Source of the DNA: Pseudoalteromonas distincta
GTDB lineage: Bacteria; Pseudomonadota; Gammaproteobacteria; Enterobacterales; Alteromonadaceae
DNA: 64,000 nucleotides
Direction of reading: 5' to 3'
Assembly: GCF_000814675.1 (NCBI RefSeq)
Contig: NZ_JWIG01000009.1
Location: 1 to 64,000, forward strand
The number at the start of each line of letters is the position of its first letter. Position 1 is the stretch's first letter. A model generated the notes under the pieces. That model saw only the letters and a program-made list of their open reading frames with translations, was not told the origin of the DNA and ran no database searches. A program made the position numbers and the translations under genes. Below are positions 15,989-25,673 of this stretch, piece by piece.

Positions 15989-17979
15989 GCGACCATTTTC
16001 AGTTAAAATCACATTTCAAACCAGCAGGCGATCAGCCTACCGCCATTAAACAGCTATGCGAAGGGTTAGAAGCGGGGCTTGCACACCAAACGTTATTAGG
16101 TGCCACCGGTACAGGTAAAACCTTTACTATGGCCAATATTATTAGCGATTTAAATCGTCCAACAATAATAATGGCGCACAATAAAACATTGGCTGCGCAG
16201 CTATACGGCGAGATGAAAGAGTTTTTTCCTAAAAACGCGGTTGAATACTTTGTATCGTATTACGATTACTACCAGCCAGAAGCCTATGTTGTATCTAGCG
16301 ACACATTTATTGAAAAAGATGCTTCGATAAATGAGCACATAGAGCAAATGCGTTTAAGTGCGACCAAAGCATTGCTTGAGCGTCGCGACACCATTATTGT
16401 GGCATCGGTATCGGCTATTTATGGTTTGGGTGACCCTAAATCGTACATGAAAATGATGCTGCTTTTAAAAGTGGGCGAAAAAGTCGATCAACGCGACATG
16501 CTACGCCGCCTTGCTGAAATACAATATACCCGTAATGATATAGATTTTAGCCGAGGTACATACCGTGTACGTGGCGAAGTAGTTGATATATTCCCAGCAG
16601 AATCAGACACTTTTGCTGTACGTGTAGAAATGTTTGATGATGAAATAGAACGCTTAAGTATTTTTGACCCGCTTACCGGTGCAATTGAAAAGCACATAGT
16701 ACGCGCTACTATTTATCCTAAAACGCACTATGTTACCCCGCGTGAAAAAATACTTGGCGCTATCGAAAAAATAAAAGAAGAACTAAAAGAGCGACGCGCC
16801 CAGTTACTCAGTGCAAACAAGTTAGTAGAAGAGCAACGTGTAGCACAGCGAACGCAATACGATATAGAAATGATGACCGAGCTTGGTTATTGCTCGGGTA
16901 TAGAAAACTACAGCCGTTATTTATCGGGTCGTACGCCAGGCGATCCGCCGCCAACATTGCTTGATTACCTACCTGATGACGCATTAATGATTATTGATGA
17001 ATCGCATGTAACCGTATCGCAAATTGGCGCAATGTATAAAGGCGACAGAAGCCGTAAAGAAAACCTTGTTGAGTATGGTTTTAGAATGCCCTCAGCAATG
17101 GATAATAGGCCACTGCGCTTTGAAGAATTTGAAGCCATAGCACCACAAACTATTTATGTATCGGCAACGCCTGGCGACTTTGAGTTAGAGCGCTGCGCGG
17201 GCGAAATAGCAGAGCAAGTAATTCGCCCAACAGGGCTGCTCGACCCACTTATAGAAGTACGCCCTGTGGGCGATCAGGTTGATGATTTACTCTCAGAAAT
17301 ATACAAAAGTGTGGAGAAGGGCGAACGCGTACTGGTAACTACACTTACTAAACGTATGTCTGAGGATTTAACAGACTACCTAAGCGAGCATAATGTAAAA
17401 GTACGTTACTTACATTCAGACATTGATACCGTTGAGCGCGTAGAAATAATTCGTGATTTACGAGCAGGCGTGTTTGACGTGTTAGTGGGCATTAACTTAC
17501 TGCGAGAAGGCCTTGATATGCCAGAAGTGGCACTTGTTGCCATACTTGATGCTGACAAAGAGGGTTTTTTACGCTCGGCTCGCTCGCTGATACAAACCAT
17601 TGGCCGTGCTGCGCGTCACTTAGATGGCCGCGCTATTTTATATGGCGACAGAATTACAAAATCAATGGCAAAAGCCATGGACGAAACAGCACGCAGACGC
17701 GAAATTCAGCATGCATACAACGTTGAGCACGGTATAGAGCCTCATGCTCTGGCTAAAAAAATACTTGATGTAATGGATGTAGGCGAAGAAGCGGCTCCTA
17801 AAGACAACCTTAAACTTATTCGTAAAGAGTCTAAAAAGGTTCTTAGTGCGAAAGAAATTGCCGTGCAAATTAAGCAGCTTGAAACCAAAATGCATGCATA
17901 CGCAAGCGACCTAGAATTTGAAAAAGCGGGCTCTGTTCGCGATGAAATACATGAACTACAACAACAGTTGATTAATTAA
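15985..17979 (+). CDS. uvrB: Excinuclease ABC subunit B
   Basis: DNA-damage-verifying helicase of nucleotide excision repair, loaded by UvrA and recruiting UvrC. The 664-residue protein (E. coli 673) has Walker A GATGTGKT (39-46), the beta-hairpin [11 protein letters not shown], the DESH motif II, helicase motifs with QTIGRAARH, and the C-terminal UVR coiled coil that binds UvrC ([19 protein letters not shown]). The start is TTG with AGGAG eight bases upstream (15972-15976), overlapping the MATE stop. No LexA box was identified nearby. Confidence 0.98.
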   Translation: MSDHFQLKSHFKPAGDQPTAIKQLCEGLEAGLAHQTLLGATGTGKTFTMANIISDLNRPTIIMAHNKTLAAQLYGEMKEFFPKNAVEYFVSYYDYYQPEAYVVSSDTFIEKDASINEHIEQMRLSATKALLERRDTIIVASVSAIYGLGDPKSYMKMMLLLKVGEKVDQRDMLRRLAEIQYTRNDIDFSRGTYRVRGEVVDIFPAESDTFAVRVEMFDDEIERLSIFDPLTGAIEKHIVRATIYPKTHYVTPREKILGAIEKIKEELKERRAQLLSANKLVEEQRVAQRTQYDIEMMTELGYCSGIENYSRYLSGRTPGDPPPTLLDYLPDDALMIIDESHVTVSQIGAMYKGDRSRKENLVEYGFRMPSAMDNRPLRFEEFEAIAPQTIYVSATPGDFELERCAGEIAEQVIRPTGLLDPLIEVRPVGDQVDDLLSEIYKSVEKGERVLVTTLTKRMSEDLTDYLSEHNVKVRYLHSDIDTVERVEIIRDLRAGVFDVLVGINLLREGLDMPEVALVAILDADKEGFLRSARSLIQTIGRAARHLDGRAILYGDRITKSMAKAMDETARRREIQHAYNVEHGIEPHALAKKILDVMDVGEEAAPKDNLKLIRKESKKVLSAKEIAVQIKQLETKMHAYASDLEFEKAGSVRDEIHELQQQLIN

Positions 17980-17981
17980 AA

Positions 17982-18920
17982 ATGACAGCAAACTTTACAC
18001 CTCTTATTACTGCGCTTGAAGACGCGCCAATTTTAAAAAATGAACTGTGTCGTGTTTTTCATGGCCGAGGCCACAGCGTCGAAGCATTAAGCCATATTAA
18101 TTTAGACTTTTACCCGCCCAGTTTATTTTTGGTTTCGTACGATGAAATTGATGAGCAAACACTAAGCGAGCTCACCAATGTTGTGTGGCAGTGGGCACAA
18201 AAAAACCAGCCTGAGCTTATTACGTCACTTGTGTACCAGCAGCGTGCTGGCGTACAAAGCCAAAACACCGTGGTTTATGGGCAATTACCTAACCCACATG
18301 TTGTAACCGAAAATGGCATTCGCTTTTTGGTTGATTTACAAAGCCGCCAAAATACCGGAATATTTCCCGATATGCGCAGCGGCCGTGAATTTGTAATGGC
18401 TAACAGCAAGCATGGCAAAGTGCTTAATTTGTTTTCGTATACATGTGGGTTTTCGCTTGCCGCCATGCAAGGCGGGGCAGATCATGTGATGAACATGGAT
18501 ATGAGCAAAGGCGTGCTTAAAGTCGGCAAGCAAAACCATCAACTAAATGGTTTTGAGCGCGGCGTCAGTTTTTTACCTCACGATATTTTAAAATCGTTTG
18601 GAAAACTAAAAAAAGCAGCCCCGTTTGATTTAATAATAGTTGATCCGCCAAGCTTTCAAAAAGGCAGCTTTATATTAACTAAAGACTATCAAAAAGTGCT
18701 GCGCAGGTTGCCAGAGCTACTTTGCGATACCACACAATTACTATTGTGTGCGAATAGCCCAGAGCTTGGCGAAGATGCATTTAAAGCATTAATAAACGAG
18801 AACACCCAAGGCGCAATTGAATTTGTTGAGCGCCTAGCCCCCACCGAGCGTTTTATTGAAGTAGACAGCGACAAAAGTTTAAAAGCGCTTGTCTATAAAA
18901 CGTCACAAATACCTGCTTAA
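17982..18920 (+). CDS. Class I SAM-dependent methyltransferase (RlmI/RlmK-like fold)
   Basis: A 312-residue protein with the AdoMet fold: glycine motif NLFSYTCGFSLAAMQGGA (about 148-165), an acidic loop MDMSKG, and the catalytic-region motif DLIIVDPPSF, similar to rRNA m5C/m2G methyltransferases. It lacks the PUA domain of RlmI and is not the rlmI orthologue, which is at 52078-53268. The substrate is not known; a large-subunit rRNA base is a reasonable guess. It starts 2 bases after uvrB and abuts the next methyltransferase gene. Confidence 0.8.
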   Translation: MTANFTPLITALEDAPILKNELCRVFHGRGHSVEALSHINLDFYPPSLFLVSYDEIDEQTLSELTNVVWQWAQKNQPELITSLVYQQRAGVQSQNTVVYGQLPNPHVVTENGIRFLVDLQSRQNTGIFPDMRSGREFVMANSKHGKVLNLFSYTCGFSLAAMQGGADHVMNMDMSKGVLKVGKQNHQLNGFERGVSFLPHDILKSFGKLKKAAPFDLIIVDPPSFQKGSFILTKDYQKVLRRLPELLCDTTQLLLCANSPELGEDAFKALINENTQGAIEFVERLAPTERFIEVDSDKSLKALVYKTSQIPA

Positions 18921-19601
18921 ATGAAGCTCAGTAAACGCCTAACTGCCATTGATAAATTAATTTCGCAGCATCACGATATTATTTGGGATTGTTGCTGCGA
19001 CCATGGTTATTTAGGCATGGCGCTATTAAAACGCGCAGCTGCAAACCACGTTATTTTTGTAGATATAGTCGCCACTTTAATGAACGATTTAGAAGCGCAA
19101 TTATCATCTATTAATAAATTACAAAAAACCTGTGATAAAAATCCGCAGTGGCAGGTCTTATGTCAGGATGTAGGCAAAATAGAAATTACTCAAAGTAAAA
19201 GCCAAGTAGTTGTAATAGCAGGTGTTGGCGGTGAGCTATTGTTAAGTTTAGTACAACAAATTATTGCTAATAACGCAGTGGAGCATTTAAATAATGTTCG
19301 GTTTATTTTATGCCCAGTGCATCACACTTATAAGTTGCGAGTGGGTTTAAAACAACTTGGTTTAGGGCTTGTAAGTGAGCAAATAGTTTACGACAACAAA
19401 CGTTTTTATGAAGTGATTGAAGTGAGCTTTAGTACCAATATTGAGATTAGCCATACCGGCAACAAAATGTGGGACTTTGCTAGTACAGAGCACGATATGT
19501 ACCAACGGCAACTCATAAATCATTATAATAAAATGCTCAATAAAGATAAGCCATACTATCAAAAAGTTATAACAGACTATCAAGAACTCACCGATAGTTA
19601 A
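18921..19601 (+). CDS. TrmK-family tRNA (adenine-N1) methyltransferase-like protein
   Basis: A 226-residue protein similar in layout to TrmK (tRNA A22 N1-methyltransferase). It has an N-terminal RL..ID.LI segment, the AdoMet motif WDCCCDHGYLGMALL, then VVIAGVGGELLLSLVQ as the conserved IAGMGG region, and a helical C-terminus. It begins on the base after the preceding methyltransferase stop, so the two are probably translated together. Whether it acts on tRNA position 22 is inference from the family. Confidence 0.75.
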   Translation: MKLSKRLTAIDKLISQHHDIIWDCCCDHGYLGMALLKRAAANHVIFVDIVATLMNDLEAQLSSINKLQKTCDKNPQWQVLCQDVGKIEITQSKSQVVVIAGVGGELLLSLVQQIIANNAVEHLNNVRFILCPVHHTYKLRVGLKQLGLGLVSEQIVYDNKRFYEVIEVSFSTNIEISHTGNKMWDFASTEHDMYQRQLINHYNKMLNKDKPYYQKVITDYQELTDS

Positions 19602-19702
19602 AAAAGCCCAAAAGTAGGGCGTACATGTGATCTAATTACGACATTGACGACGTAATGTGTTCATAGTTTATATCGCACAACGCGAGTTTATTTGGTTTAT
19701 TT

Positions 19703-20725
19703 ATGTCAGATAACAAGAGTCACATTAATCATTTGCTTAGCAATGAGCAAAAATGGCAACACAGTTACGAGCAACCTATTTCTCATGCACCCCTTGTGCA
19801 ACTGGCTAATAGTAATTGGGTGGTGCCACAGCATTTTTTACGTTACAAGCACACGCTTCAAAGCGTAAACGAAGTACTTGAGAGTATTGAGTTTTCGGCT
19901 CACTTTAGGGTGCTTGCTGCACAAAAAGGTGAAGAAATTTACCTGCAAGTAGCAGTGCTGAGCCCTGATAACTACCAAAAAAGCGCATCTACTAATGAAG
20001 CCAAAGCTAAAAAACTATTATTTGGCAGACGCTGGATTGTAGAGGAAAACTTACCTACCTCAGAGCTTATTCAAACCGCATTTTTAGCGTTAAAAGTAGC
20101 GCGAGAACATGAAGTAAGAGAGCTTTTTCAGTTAATGCAAAGCGGCGCAACAAGTACGCCATTTAATAACCATCATGACTTACCTGTAATGGCGCAAAAC
20201 CCTGAACTTGTTAAAAGCGAAGCGGTTACAAGTAACTTTGATGAAGTGCTTAAACGTATTGTATTTGCAGGAAAAAGTATTGAGCTTAAAAGTCAGCAGC
20301 AAGTAGCCGAGCAACATTTATATACTGTTGAACTGTTGTGTGAGGATTGCCAGCTTAGCGAGTTTAATAAAAAAACAATTGCGTTTTTAACAGCAGACTC
20401 ATCCGCTAATAACTTTTTACACGGCTTAATTGCGGCATTGGTGGCCACAAGTAATGATTACGTAAACGAGCAGTTTAAATACAAAGGTTTTGCCCGCTTT
20501 AGTAAGCACGTTGTGGTTGAACAAATAGGTAACCTAAGTATCGCTATGCGCTCGCCAAGTACCGTAGGGCTTTGCTCTATGGGTAAGCAACATGCTAATC
20601 AGTTAAATTTTGAGATAGACAGTGGGCGAGCACCACAGGGCTGCGGGCAAGCTATTGGTGGGTTTTTAGCTGCTCACGGCATTGAGCAGCCAGAAAATGC
20701 GCATTTATATCCAAATTACTTATAA
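19703..20725 (+). CDS. Conserved hypothetical protein
   Basis: A 340-residue cytoplasmic-type protein that I do not recognise. It has no signal peptide, membrane helix or known catalytic motif. The N-terminal half is rich in charged helices (FRVLAAQKGEEIYLQVAVLSP), and the C-terminal part has LCSMGKQHANQLNFEID and a Gly-rich GCGQAIGGFLAAHGI. It is preceded by a 100-base gap after the TrmK-like gene and is convergent with the small PspB-like gene. Confidence 0.7.
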   Translation: MSDNKSHINHLLSNEQKWQHSYEQPISHAPLVQLANSNWVVPQHFLRYKHTLQSVNEVLESIEFSAHFRVLAAQKGEEIYLQVAVLSPDNYQKSASTNEAKAKKLLFGRRWIVEENLPTSELIQTAFLALKVAREHEVRELFQLMQSGATSTPFNNHHDLPVMAQNPELVKSEAVTSNFDEVLKRIVFAGKSIELKSQQQVAEQHLYTVELLCEDCQLSEFNKKTIAFLTADSSANNFLHGLIAALVATSNDYVNEQFKYKGFARFSKHVVVEQIGNLSIAMRSPSTVGLCSMGKQHANQLNFEIDSGRAPQGCGQAIGGFLAAHGIEQPENAHLYPNYL

Positions 20726-20729
20726 CAAC

Positions 20730-20972
20730 TTAAAGTTTATTAATTTCATCTTTAACGTTAAAGCTTGAATCAGTAACAATAGCCTCAAGTGTTTGTACAC
20801 GCTCTTTTAATGCAAGCACTTGTGCGTTTGTTTCAGCTAATTGTTTATGGGCATCGCTGTTGTTGTTTTGCATTTTATGCTTAAACTCAAGATGCTTTTT
20901 ATACATATCGTAAACCACTCCTGAGCCAACCGAAATTAGCACAATAAGTACAATCATCGTAGTTCCAGACAT
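20730..20972 (-). CDS. Small membrane protein, PspB-like
   Basis: An 80-residue protein with one N-terminal helix (MIVLIVLISVGSGVVYDMY) and a cytoplasmic coiled coil (QLAETNAQVLALKERVQTLEAIV), the layout of phage-shock protein B, which ends in the same kind of 'LKERVQTLE..' segment. The frame opens six codons earlier at 20990, but the ATG at 20972 has a better ribosome binding site (GGAATGAGG). No pspA or pspC is adjacent, so PspB-like describes architecture, not proven function. Confidence 0.65.
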   Translation of the reverse strand: MSGTTMIVLIVLISVGSGVVYDMYKKHLEFKHKMQNNNSDAHKQLAETNAQVLALKERVQTLEAIVTDSSFNVKDEINKL

Positions 20973-21169
20973 AACCTCATTCCTTATCATTTTATTATTC
21001 GTTTATGGTTAAAGTATAACCTTTAAGCGCTTTTGATAAAGCTGACAATTGTAACTTAATTTGTATACTTTATTTAATTCAGCTTTGAGCGTGTTCATCA
21101 TTTATACACTTTAGATATTGTTTAATAGCTACTTAAATAAACATACTTTAGCCAATACAGTGAGTTGCC

Positions 21170-21619
21170 ATGTTAAATAATAAAATTCCACCGGTAATCG
21201 TTGTGCTGTTTTTTGCAGGCATAATGGCGCTTATTGCGCATTACAGTGTTATTGATTTCACCGCATTTATTACCTACCTAGCAGCAAGTTTGGTCATTAT
21301 TGGGTGTGTTTTTTGTATTGCAGGGGTAGCGAGCTTTAAAATAGCAAACACCACAGTAAACCCAAATAAACCTGAGCAAGCGTCAAAACTTATTACGAGC
21401 GGCATTTATAAAATTTCGCGTAACCCAATGTACGTAGGTTTTGCATTTATTTTAGCAGGGTGGGGTGTTTGGTTAAGTTCCTTGTGGGCGCTTTTATGTA
21501 TTATCGGGTTTATTGCGTATTTAACATTTTTTCAAATAATACCCGAGGAGCGTGCGCTCACTAAATTATTTGGTGAAGAGTTTACCGCCTATAAAGCGCG
21601 CGTAAAACGCTGGCTGTAA
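21170..21619 (+). CDS. Isoprenylcysteine carboxyl methyltransferase family membrane protein
   Basis: A 149-residue membrane protein with about four helices. LITSGIYKISRNPMYVGFAF and the C-terminal EERALTKLFGEEFTAYKARVKRWL-type tail (EER, then FG..F..Y...V.RW) are the signature of the ICMT/PEMT-like family, which methylates membrane-associated substrates. The natural bacterial substrate is unknown. It is monocistronic, with a bidirectional terminator after it. Confidence 0.85.
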   Translation: MLNNKIPPVIVVLFFAGIMALIAHYSVIDFTAFITYLAASLVIIGCVFCIAGVASFKIANTTVNPNKPEQASKLITSGIYKISRNPMYVGFAFILAGWGVWLSSLWALLCIIGFIAYLTFFQIIPEERALTKLFGEEFTAYKARVKRWL

Positions 21620-21643
21620 TCAATATCATTGACTTAAAACGTG

Positions 21644-21684
21644 ACAAACAAAAAAGGCTATCGATGATAGCCTTTTTTGTTTGC
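21644..21684. terminator. Bidirectional terminator between ICMT-like gene and queC
   Basis: AAACAAAAAAGGCTAT and ATAGCCTTTTTTGTTT form a long perfect stem with A- and T-runs on either side, serving the two convergent genes. Confidence 0.9.
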
Positions 21685-21712
21685 AGCAATTGTATTACTA
21701 ATTAATTGCGGC

Positions 21713-22369
21713 TTATTCGTATTCTAACGGGTCTGTAATGTTATTTAGTGCAAATGCTTCAAGGCGTTCTTGGCACGCGCCACATTTACCACAGGCCTTT
21801 TCACGGCCGTTATAACAGGTCCACGTTTGGCTGTAATCTAAACCCATTTCAATACCGTCGGTTAAAATACCAATTTTAGTATTATTTAAATACGGGCTAA
21901 AAATTTCTACCGCGTCGTAGTTCGCAATACGACACACATCATCCATTTTTTGCACAAATTCAGGACGGCAATCAGGGTAAATAGCATGATCCCCAGAGTG
22001 AGCGCCGTAATAAACTTGGCTAGCTTTAAGTGATACCGCGTAGCCAACAGCAAGCGAGAGCAAAATCATATTACGATTAGGTACAATCGTACTTTTCATG
22101 CTTTCTTCTTCGTAGTGGCCTTCAGGTACGTCAATATCATCAGTAAGTGATGAGCCACCAATAAGTTGGTTAATCGCCGAAATATCAACAATTTTATGCG
22201 GAACGTTTAATTTTTCACACACACTTGCCGCTACTTTAAGCTCTTTTACATGACGCTGACCATAGTCAAATGAAAGGGCATATACATCATGGCCTTGTTG
22301 CAGGGCTTTATTTAATACGGTAAATGAGTCCATACCGCCGGAATAAATAACAACTACTTTTTGCGTCAT
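21713..22369 (-). CDS. queC: 7-cyano-7-deazaguanine synthase
   Basis: Converts 7-carboxy-7-deazaguanine to preQ0 with ATP and ammonia in queuosine biosynthesis. The 218-residue protein has the PP-loop SGGMDS (10-15) and the C-terminal zinc site [15 protein letters not shown] with four Cys. It is divergent from queE, which makes its substrate, across a 133-base intergenic region. Confidence 0.97.
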   Translation of the reverse strand: MTQKVVVIYSGGMDSFTVLNKALQQGHDVYALSFDYGQRHVKELKVAASVCEKLNVPHKIVDISAINQLIGGSSLTDDIDVPEGHYEEESMKSTIVPNRNMILLSLAVGYAVSLKASQVYYGAHSGDHAIYPDCRPEFVQKMDDVCRIANYDAVEIFSPYLNNTKIGILTDGIEMGLDYSQTWTCYNGREKACGKCGACQERLEAFALNNITDPLEYE

Positions 22370-22502
22370 ATCTGTTTTGCTCTTAGTTTTAATAGAGGTT
22401 TATATCAGGGCGCGATATACTACACGGCCGCAGCTTAAATAACAATTTTTGCACAGCGCTTTTTGGTTTTTTAATAGTAGCAATTTGGCTGCTAGGTAGT
22501 AA

Positions 22503-23180
22503 GTGAGATCTCTTTTGTACAAAATTAATGAAGTGTTTGAAACCATTCAAGGTGAAGCTAGCTTTACTGGCACACCCTCAATATTTTTACGTCTACAAGG
22601 TTGCCCTGTAGGCTGCTCTTGGTGCGACACCAAGCAAACGTGGGATGTTGATAATGTATATAAAGTATCGCTGGATGAAACCGTAGAAAAAAAAGCCGAC
22701 TCAGATCATTGGGCTAACGCCAGTGCAGAGCAAATTTTAGCGCTGTTTCAATCACGTGGTTACACCGCAAAGCATGTTGTAATTACTGGCGGCGAGCCAT
22801 GCATGTTTGATTTAAATCCAGTATGTAACTTATTACATGAACACGGTTTTAGCACACAAATAGAAACCAGCGGCACGTTTGAAATACTCGCCCCAGAGCA
22901 AACATGGGTAACGGTATCGCCAAAAATCAATATGCGCGGCGGTTATGAAGTACTTACCAGCGCGATGAAGCGTGCCAACGAAATTAAACACCCCGTTGCC
23001 ATGCAAAAGCACGTAGAAGAGCTAGAAGAATTATTTGCTAAAACAGGCGTTAATCCTAAGCTTGTTTATTTGCAGCCAATTAGCCAAAAAGTATCAGCAA
23101 CCAAATTAGCAATCGACACCTGTATTGCCAAAAACTGGCGCCTATCAATACAAGTACATAAGTATTTAGGAATTAGTTAA
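22503..23180 (+). CDS. queE: 7-carboxy-7-deazaguanine synthase
   Basis: Radical-SAM enzyme of queuosine biosynthesis that makes CDG from 6-carboxytetrahydropterin. The 225-residue protein has the cluster motif C-x3-C-x2-C (CPVGCSWCD) and the GGEPCMF region. The start is uncertain: GTG at 22503 has AGG six bases upstream, while TTG at 22515 would give MYKINEVFETIQGE, closer to the E. coli N-terminus. It is divergent from queC. A REP-like hairpin follows. Confidence 0.95.
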   Translation: MRSLLYKINEVFETIQGEASFTGTPSIFLRLQGCPVGCSWCDTKQTWDVDNVYKVSLDETVEKKADSDHWANASAEQILALFQSRGYTAKHVVITGGEPCMFDLNPVCNLLHEHGFSTQIETSGTFEILAPEQTWVTVSPKINMRGGYEVLTSAMKRANEIKHPVAMQKHVEELEELFAKTGVNPKLVYLQPISQKVSATKLAIDTCIAKNWRLSIQVHKYLGIS

Positions 23181-23205
23181 AGCCAGCTTAAAGTTATATT
23201 ACGTA

Positions 23206-23234
23206 TGTTGGGTAGAGCGAAGCTAAACCCAACA
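23206..23234. repeat. REP-like palindrome, copy 1
   Basis: TGTTGGGT and ACCCAACA flank a 13-base centre (AGAGCGAAGCTAA). It is closely related to 24181-24205 on the other side of the methyltransferase gene. Confidence 0.7.
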
Positions 23235-23289
23235 AATCTCCACTTCCGCACAATTTTCTAATAACGTTTTATAATATTTAAATACATAG

Positions 23290-23315
23290 GTCGGATAAGC
23301 GAAGCACCACCCGAC
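23290..23315. repeat. REP-like palindrome of a second type
   Basis: GTCGG and CCGAC flank ATAAGCGAAGCACCAC. It resembles the GTCGGATAAGCG-type REP sequences of gammaproteobacteria and shares GCGAAGC with the neighbouring palindrome. Confidence 0.6.
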
Positions 23316-23406
23316 AACCCTAAAGCTCATATCTTCTTCGCTAATAGCCATAACTAGTTTACTATGCGCGACTTAAAAATATTCTACTACTTACCACTAG
23401 GCTTAT

Positions 23407-24150
23407 ATGTCCGCAAATGCGCTTTACACCGACCTTTCTGATTACTACGACTTAATGTGTGCAGATATTAATTATCAAGCCCAAAGCAATTCTATTCACA
23501 GGCTGCACCAAATTTTTGGTAATGGCGCAAATACCCATCTCGATTTAGCATGTGGCACCGCCCCGCATGTACGCCACTTTATTGATTTCGGTTATAAAAG
23601 TAGTGGGCTTGATTTAAACCAGCCAATGCTAGATAAAGCACAAATTCGTTGCCCAGAAGCGCAATTTTCATTGCAAAATATGAGTGAATTTAAGGTAACT
23701 GAGCACGTGGATTTAATTACCTGCTTTTTGTATTCAATCCATTACTGCGACGGCATTAATAAGTTAAAAGAATGCCTTGCCAGCGTACACAGCGCATTAA
23801 ACGTAGGTGGAATATTTTGTTTTAACACGGTTGATAAAAACAAAATCGACAGCGATTCATTTGTAGAGCACACAGCAACAAGCGAAAATAGCTTCTTCAC
23901 ATTTCGTTCTGGCTGGCACTATAGTGGCAGCGGCAGTAAACAGTTATTAAAACTCAGCATAGAAAAAACCACCGCAGACAAAACACTCGTATGGTACGAC
24001 GAGCACCCAATGGTCGCTTTTAGTTATACCGAGCTTAAAGAAGCCCTAAAGCCGTACTTCGAAATTCACATATTTGAACATGACTACGATAAAATAACCC
24101 CATGGGCAGAGCGCTCAGGCAACGCCATTTTTGTCTGCGTAAAAATTTAA
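23407..24150 (+). CDS. Class I SAM-dependent methyltransferase
   Basis: A 247-residue small-molecule-type methyltransferase. LDLACGTAPHVRHF is the AdoMet-binding motif I, followed by the acidic GLDLNQPMLDKA (motif post-I) and VDLITCFLYSIHYC (motif II). The N-terminal LYTDLSDYYDLM is typical of methyltransferases of the 'YDxL' type. The substrate is unknown. It is a single gene, bracketed by two REP-like palindromes of the same family. Confidence 0.85.
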   Translation: MSANALYTDLSDYYDLMCADINYQAQSNSIHRLHQIFGNGANTHLDLACGTAPHVRHFIDFGYKSSGLDLNQPMLDKAQIRCPEAQFSLQNMSEFKVTEHVDLITCFLYSIHYCDGINKLKECLASVHSALNVGGIFCFNTVDKNKIDSDSFVEHTATSENSFFTFRSGWHYSGSGSKQLLKLSIEKTTADKTLVWYDEHPMVAFSYTELKEALKPYFEIHIFEHDYDKITPWAERSGNAIFVCVKI

Positions 24151-24180
24151 GACAAACACTCATCAAGAAGAGATAAAAGT

Positions 24181-24205
24181 TTGGGTAGAGCGCAGCGAAA
24201 CCCAA
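24181..24205. repeat. REP-like palindrome, copy 2
   Basis: TTGGGT and ACCCAA flank AGAGCGCAGCGAA. It matches copy 1 at 23206-23234 except at two positions. Confidence 0.7.
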
Positions 24206-24403
24206 CGAGCTCCAACGAACCTCCAATACACACGGCCCAATAACCCCGCATTATATATTTGAAAGCGTCAACCGACACCGTAACGTGCTTGGGTTTTATT
24301 TTTGATAAAGTACCCGATGCGACATTAAACTATTATTTTAAGCTTAAAATTTGATATAAAAGCAAGTAGTAAAATCAGCTAAAAAATATTACAAGGATCG
24401 ACG

Positions 24404-25018
24404 ATGTTAACGAAGAAGACAAAGTATTTTGAGATAAAGGCATTTGTTGATCAAAACAAAAAAGAATTGATTCATTCGGTAAAATATAAACGAAAAAAAA
24501 TAAAGTCATTAACTTTAAATGATGCTCTATCAAAAGAGTACAATGAAAGGGCTTTACTTACTTCTGATCTCAAGAGGGTTTTAGGCTGGGTTGATCATCT
24601 TCTAAAAATTAATTTAGACGCCTCTGATAACGCTGTAATTGTAGATAGCTTATTTACCTCTATATCAATTACCTATTATAAGTGTTTTGCTCAAACGAAA
24701 AATACTATCAGAAAAAAAGTCCAGTTATCTAAAAATGATATTGAACAAAGTAAGTATGGAAAGACGGATGAACTGTTATATGATTTAAGAATGAAGTTCG
24801 TAGCTCATAGAGGGCAAACTGAATTTGAATATCATAAATTGATAAAAGTGAATGCTTTCGGAAAGTTCCCATCAATGGTGATACCAATTTCGGCAAAAGC
24901 ACAAAAGCCTGATAGTGATTTAGTATTGAATATTAAAGAATTAGTGATTTCTTTATTGCTTAGAGTAGAGGATAAAAATAAGCTTCTTTTAGAAAAAATT
25001 GAATCGAATAACGTGTAG
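24404..25018 (+). CDS. HEPN-like protein of unknown function (RMKFVAH motif)
   Basis: A 204-residue, strongly A+T-rich gene whose base composition is unlike its neighbours, suggesting acquisition. The protein is helical and Lys-rich. DELLYDLRMKFVAHRG around 122-137 contains R129-x5-H135, resembling 'LRdKFvAH' motifs of HEPN/AbiU2-type domains. AAGGA lies 8 bases before the ATG. It stands alone with no partner toxin or antitoxin. The HEPN assignment is by motif only. Confidence 0.55.
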   Translation: MLTKKTKYFEIKAFVDQNKKELIHSVKYKRKKIKSLTLNDALSKEYNERALLTSDLKRVLGWVDHLLKINLDASDNAVIVDSLFTSISITYYKCFAQTKNTIRKKVQLSKNDIEQSKYGKTDELLYDLRMKFVAHRGQTEFEYHKLIKVNAFGKFPSMVIPISAKAQKPDSDLVLNIKELVISLLLRVEDKNKLLLEKIESNNV

Positions 25019-25224
25019 AATCTTACTTTTTTAAATGTTTATTGGCCAAAACAACGAAGTACTCGATAAAGTACTAGCTATTCAAGTACCAAAAATTGCT
25101 CTAAAATCATGAGCTACTTTAGTAAATACTTGGCTTTTCTGCGGCTAATAATGAAGAGTAAGCACTTAATATAGACTAGGTTATATTGTAAGTATCGATA
25201 GATCTTACTAGCCACTTGATTTAT

Positions 25225-25488
25225 TCACTTCTCATCAATCTCTTTCCCGCAATTATAACAGTCGTTAGTTGGGAGCTTATAACTAGAAATAGAGCGCATT
25301 ACTTGGTTTTTCTTACAGGCAGGGCAGGCGTAATTAATTACAGAGATTATAAGCGCAATAGCAAAAACAAAACTACCGATATAAAACGGGTTTGAGTAAA
25401 ATTGCATACTTGGTTCTGAAAAGTTAAAACCGATAATACAGATGATTAAGGCAGTTAAATAAAGTTTAAATTTTAGGCTTTTATTCAA
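25225..25488 (-). CDS. Small membrane protein with a zinc-ribbon
   Basis: An 87-residue protein with two predicted membrane helices (about 8-22 and 36-53), followed by two CxxC pairs (CPAC and CYNC) spaced 20 residues apart, a zinc-ribbon layout. No family name is recognised. It is monocistronic. Confidence 0.6.
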   Translation of the reverse strand: MNKSLKFKLYLTALIICIIGFNFSEPSMQFYSNPFYIGSFVFAIALIISVINYACPACKKNQVMRSISSYKLPTNDCYNCGKEIDEK

Positions 25489-25598
25489 GGTTTAAATATC
25501 CAATTGGCAAGGTGCTAATAATAAGTGCTTTGGCAGTTTTAACAAATTATTTACTCAATTACTATTTAAGTTTTTATATAGCGCAAATGTATAGACAT

Positions 25599-25632
25599 AA
25601 AAAAGCGTTGCCCTTGAGCAACGCTTTTCTGT
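25599..25632 (-). terminator. Terminator of the gcvR-bcp operon
   Basis: AAAAGCGTTGC (25601-25611), a 6-base loop and GCAACGCTTTT (25618-25628), with a T-run in the minus-strand sense, 45 bases after the bcp stop. Confidence 0.9.
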
Positions 25633-25673
25633 ATTTGTCTAATAGCTGGTAGCTAACTTACTCTGCCGCTAGC

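Noticed and set aside
15985..17979. LexA control of uvrB
   Set aside because: No CTGT-N8-ACAG site was identified upstream, and uvrB appears to be read from the MATE gene.
22370..22502. PreQ1 riboswitch in the queC/queE interval
   Set aside because: No clear pseudoknot hairpin with the conserved A-rich tail was recognised; a covariance-model search would be decisive.
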